A DNA stretch of 6,766 nucleotides from Betaproteobacteria bacterium (GTDB taxonomy: Bacteria > Pseudomonadota > Gammaproteobacteria > Burkholderiales > Burkholderiaceae_D). Shown here in pieces: positions 6,272-6,766 of this stretch. The position numbers and the translations under genes were made by a program. The notes under the pieces are model-generated. The model made no database searches. It had not been told where the DNA came from and worked only from the letters and a program-made list of their open reading frames with translations. Each line of letters begins with the position of its first letter. Within the stretch, counting starts at the first letter, position 1. The stretch spans positions 1 to 6,766 of the forward strand of contig JAATFN010000028.1 in the NCBI GenBank assembly GCA_015655165.1. The letters are read 5' to 3'.

Positions 6272-6766
6272 ATGCAATCCATACTGCGTTCATACCAACA
6301 TTTCTGGCAATCCTTGGTGCCCATTATTGTCCTGTTGCTCGTCTGGCAGGTTGTGACTGCCACCGGGCTTATTGAAGCCAGGCTGTTGCCATCTCCGGTC
6401 AATATATTGTTGCGACTTATCGCGCAGCTGCATGATCCGGAGTTTCTGTTTGACATCATGCAAACATTGGCGAGATTGGCGATGGGGTTTTTATTGTCGT
6501 GTGTGCTCGGTATTATACTTGGCATGATGATGAGTTTGGGTTGGGAGCCACTGCTGGGACCCATGGTGCGTCTGCTGGCACCAATCCCGAAAATTGCATT
6601 GTATCCGGCTCTTGTACTGATACTGGGCTTTGGTCATGCATCGAAGGTGGCGCTGGTTGTGGCAGATGCAACCTTCCCGATCCTGCTGGCAACTTTTCAT
6701 GGTGCGCGTTCGGTACAACCCAAGTTGTTGTGGTCTGCCAGAGCAATGGGAGAAAACAGATTAGGC
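6272..6766 (+). CDS. ABC transporter permease 2, SsuC/TauC-like, N-terminal part (3' truncated by window)
   Basis: The frame is open from ATG at 6272 to the right edge, 165 codons without a stop. AAGGA (6260-6264) lies seven bases upstream and partly overlaps the stop of permease 1. Visible features are a first membrane segment at about 15-32 (SLVPIIVLLLVWQVV), then the periplasmic RLLPSP motif at 38-42 that usually follows it in this family. Further segments lie at about 70-89, 104-120 and 124-142. The EAA loop begins at WSARAMGENRLG (154-165) exactly where the window ends, so roughly 90-110 residues should be missing. PIPKIAL (104-110), GHASK and PILL match permease 1 at the same positions. 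It is a diverged paralogue of its neighbour, not a duplicate copy. Its immediate placement after permease 1 suggests that both permeases serve one importer. Confidence 0.9.
   Translation, partial: MQSILRSYQHFWQSLVPIIVLLLVWQVVTATGLIEARLLPSPVNILLRLIAQLHDPEFLFDIMQTLARLAMGFLLSCVLGIILGMMMSLGWEPLLGPMVRLLAPIPKIALYPALVLILGFGHASKVALVVADATFPILLATFHGARSVQPKLLWSARAMGENRLG

Overview
The window looks like an ordinary chromosomal stretch of a Gram-negative proteobacterium, most likely a betaproteobacterium. This rests on the type of YbdG/MscM channel end, the cleavable signal peptides and the SsuA/TauA-style importer. G+C looks moderate, near 50 percent by eye. The genus cannot be named from sequence alone. 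There are no mobile elements, tRNA or rRNA genes, or CRISPR arrays.

Layout. (1) Bases 1-442 hold the 3' end of a YbdG/MscM-type mechanosensitive channel gene on the plus strand. A strong hairpin at 462-486 follows. (2) A minus-strand gene (486-1055) converges on it and encodes a small exported cysteine-containing protein of unknown function. (3) A 452-base gap (1056-1507) separates this gene from a divergent plus-strand operon. It holds candidate promoters, a terminator-like hairpin with a T7 tract, and short inverted repeats. (4) The operon, 1508 to the right edge, encodes an octopine/nopaline-dehydrogenase-family enzyme, a 3-hydroxyacyl-CoA-dehydrogenase-fold enzyme, and an ABC importer. 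The importer has a periplasmic binding protein, an ATPase and two non-identical permeases, the second cut by the window end.

The operon is tightly packed. The two dehydrogenases overlap by 4 bases (ATGA). The binding-protein gene follows after 71 bases, which contain a possible attenuating hairpin. The ATPase follows after 14 bases, permease 1 overlaps it by 4 bases (GTGA), and permease 2 starts 10 bases after permease 1 stops.

The most economical reading is a catabolic uptake cassette. A small organic nitrogen or acid compound would be bound in the periplasm, imported by a transporter with a probable heterodimeric membrane core, and oxidised or reduced by two NAD(P)-dependent enzymes. The substrate cannot be read from the sequence. 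The pairing of an opine-dehydrogenase relative with a 3HCDH relative that has proline where the classical enzyme has its active-site asparagine is the most promising lead here.
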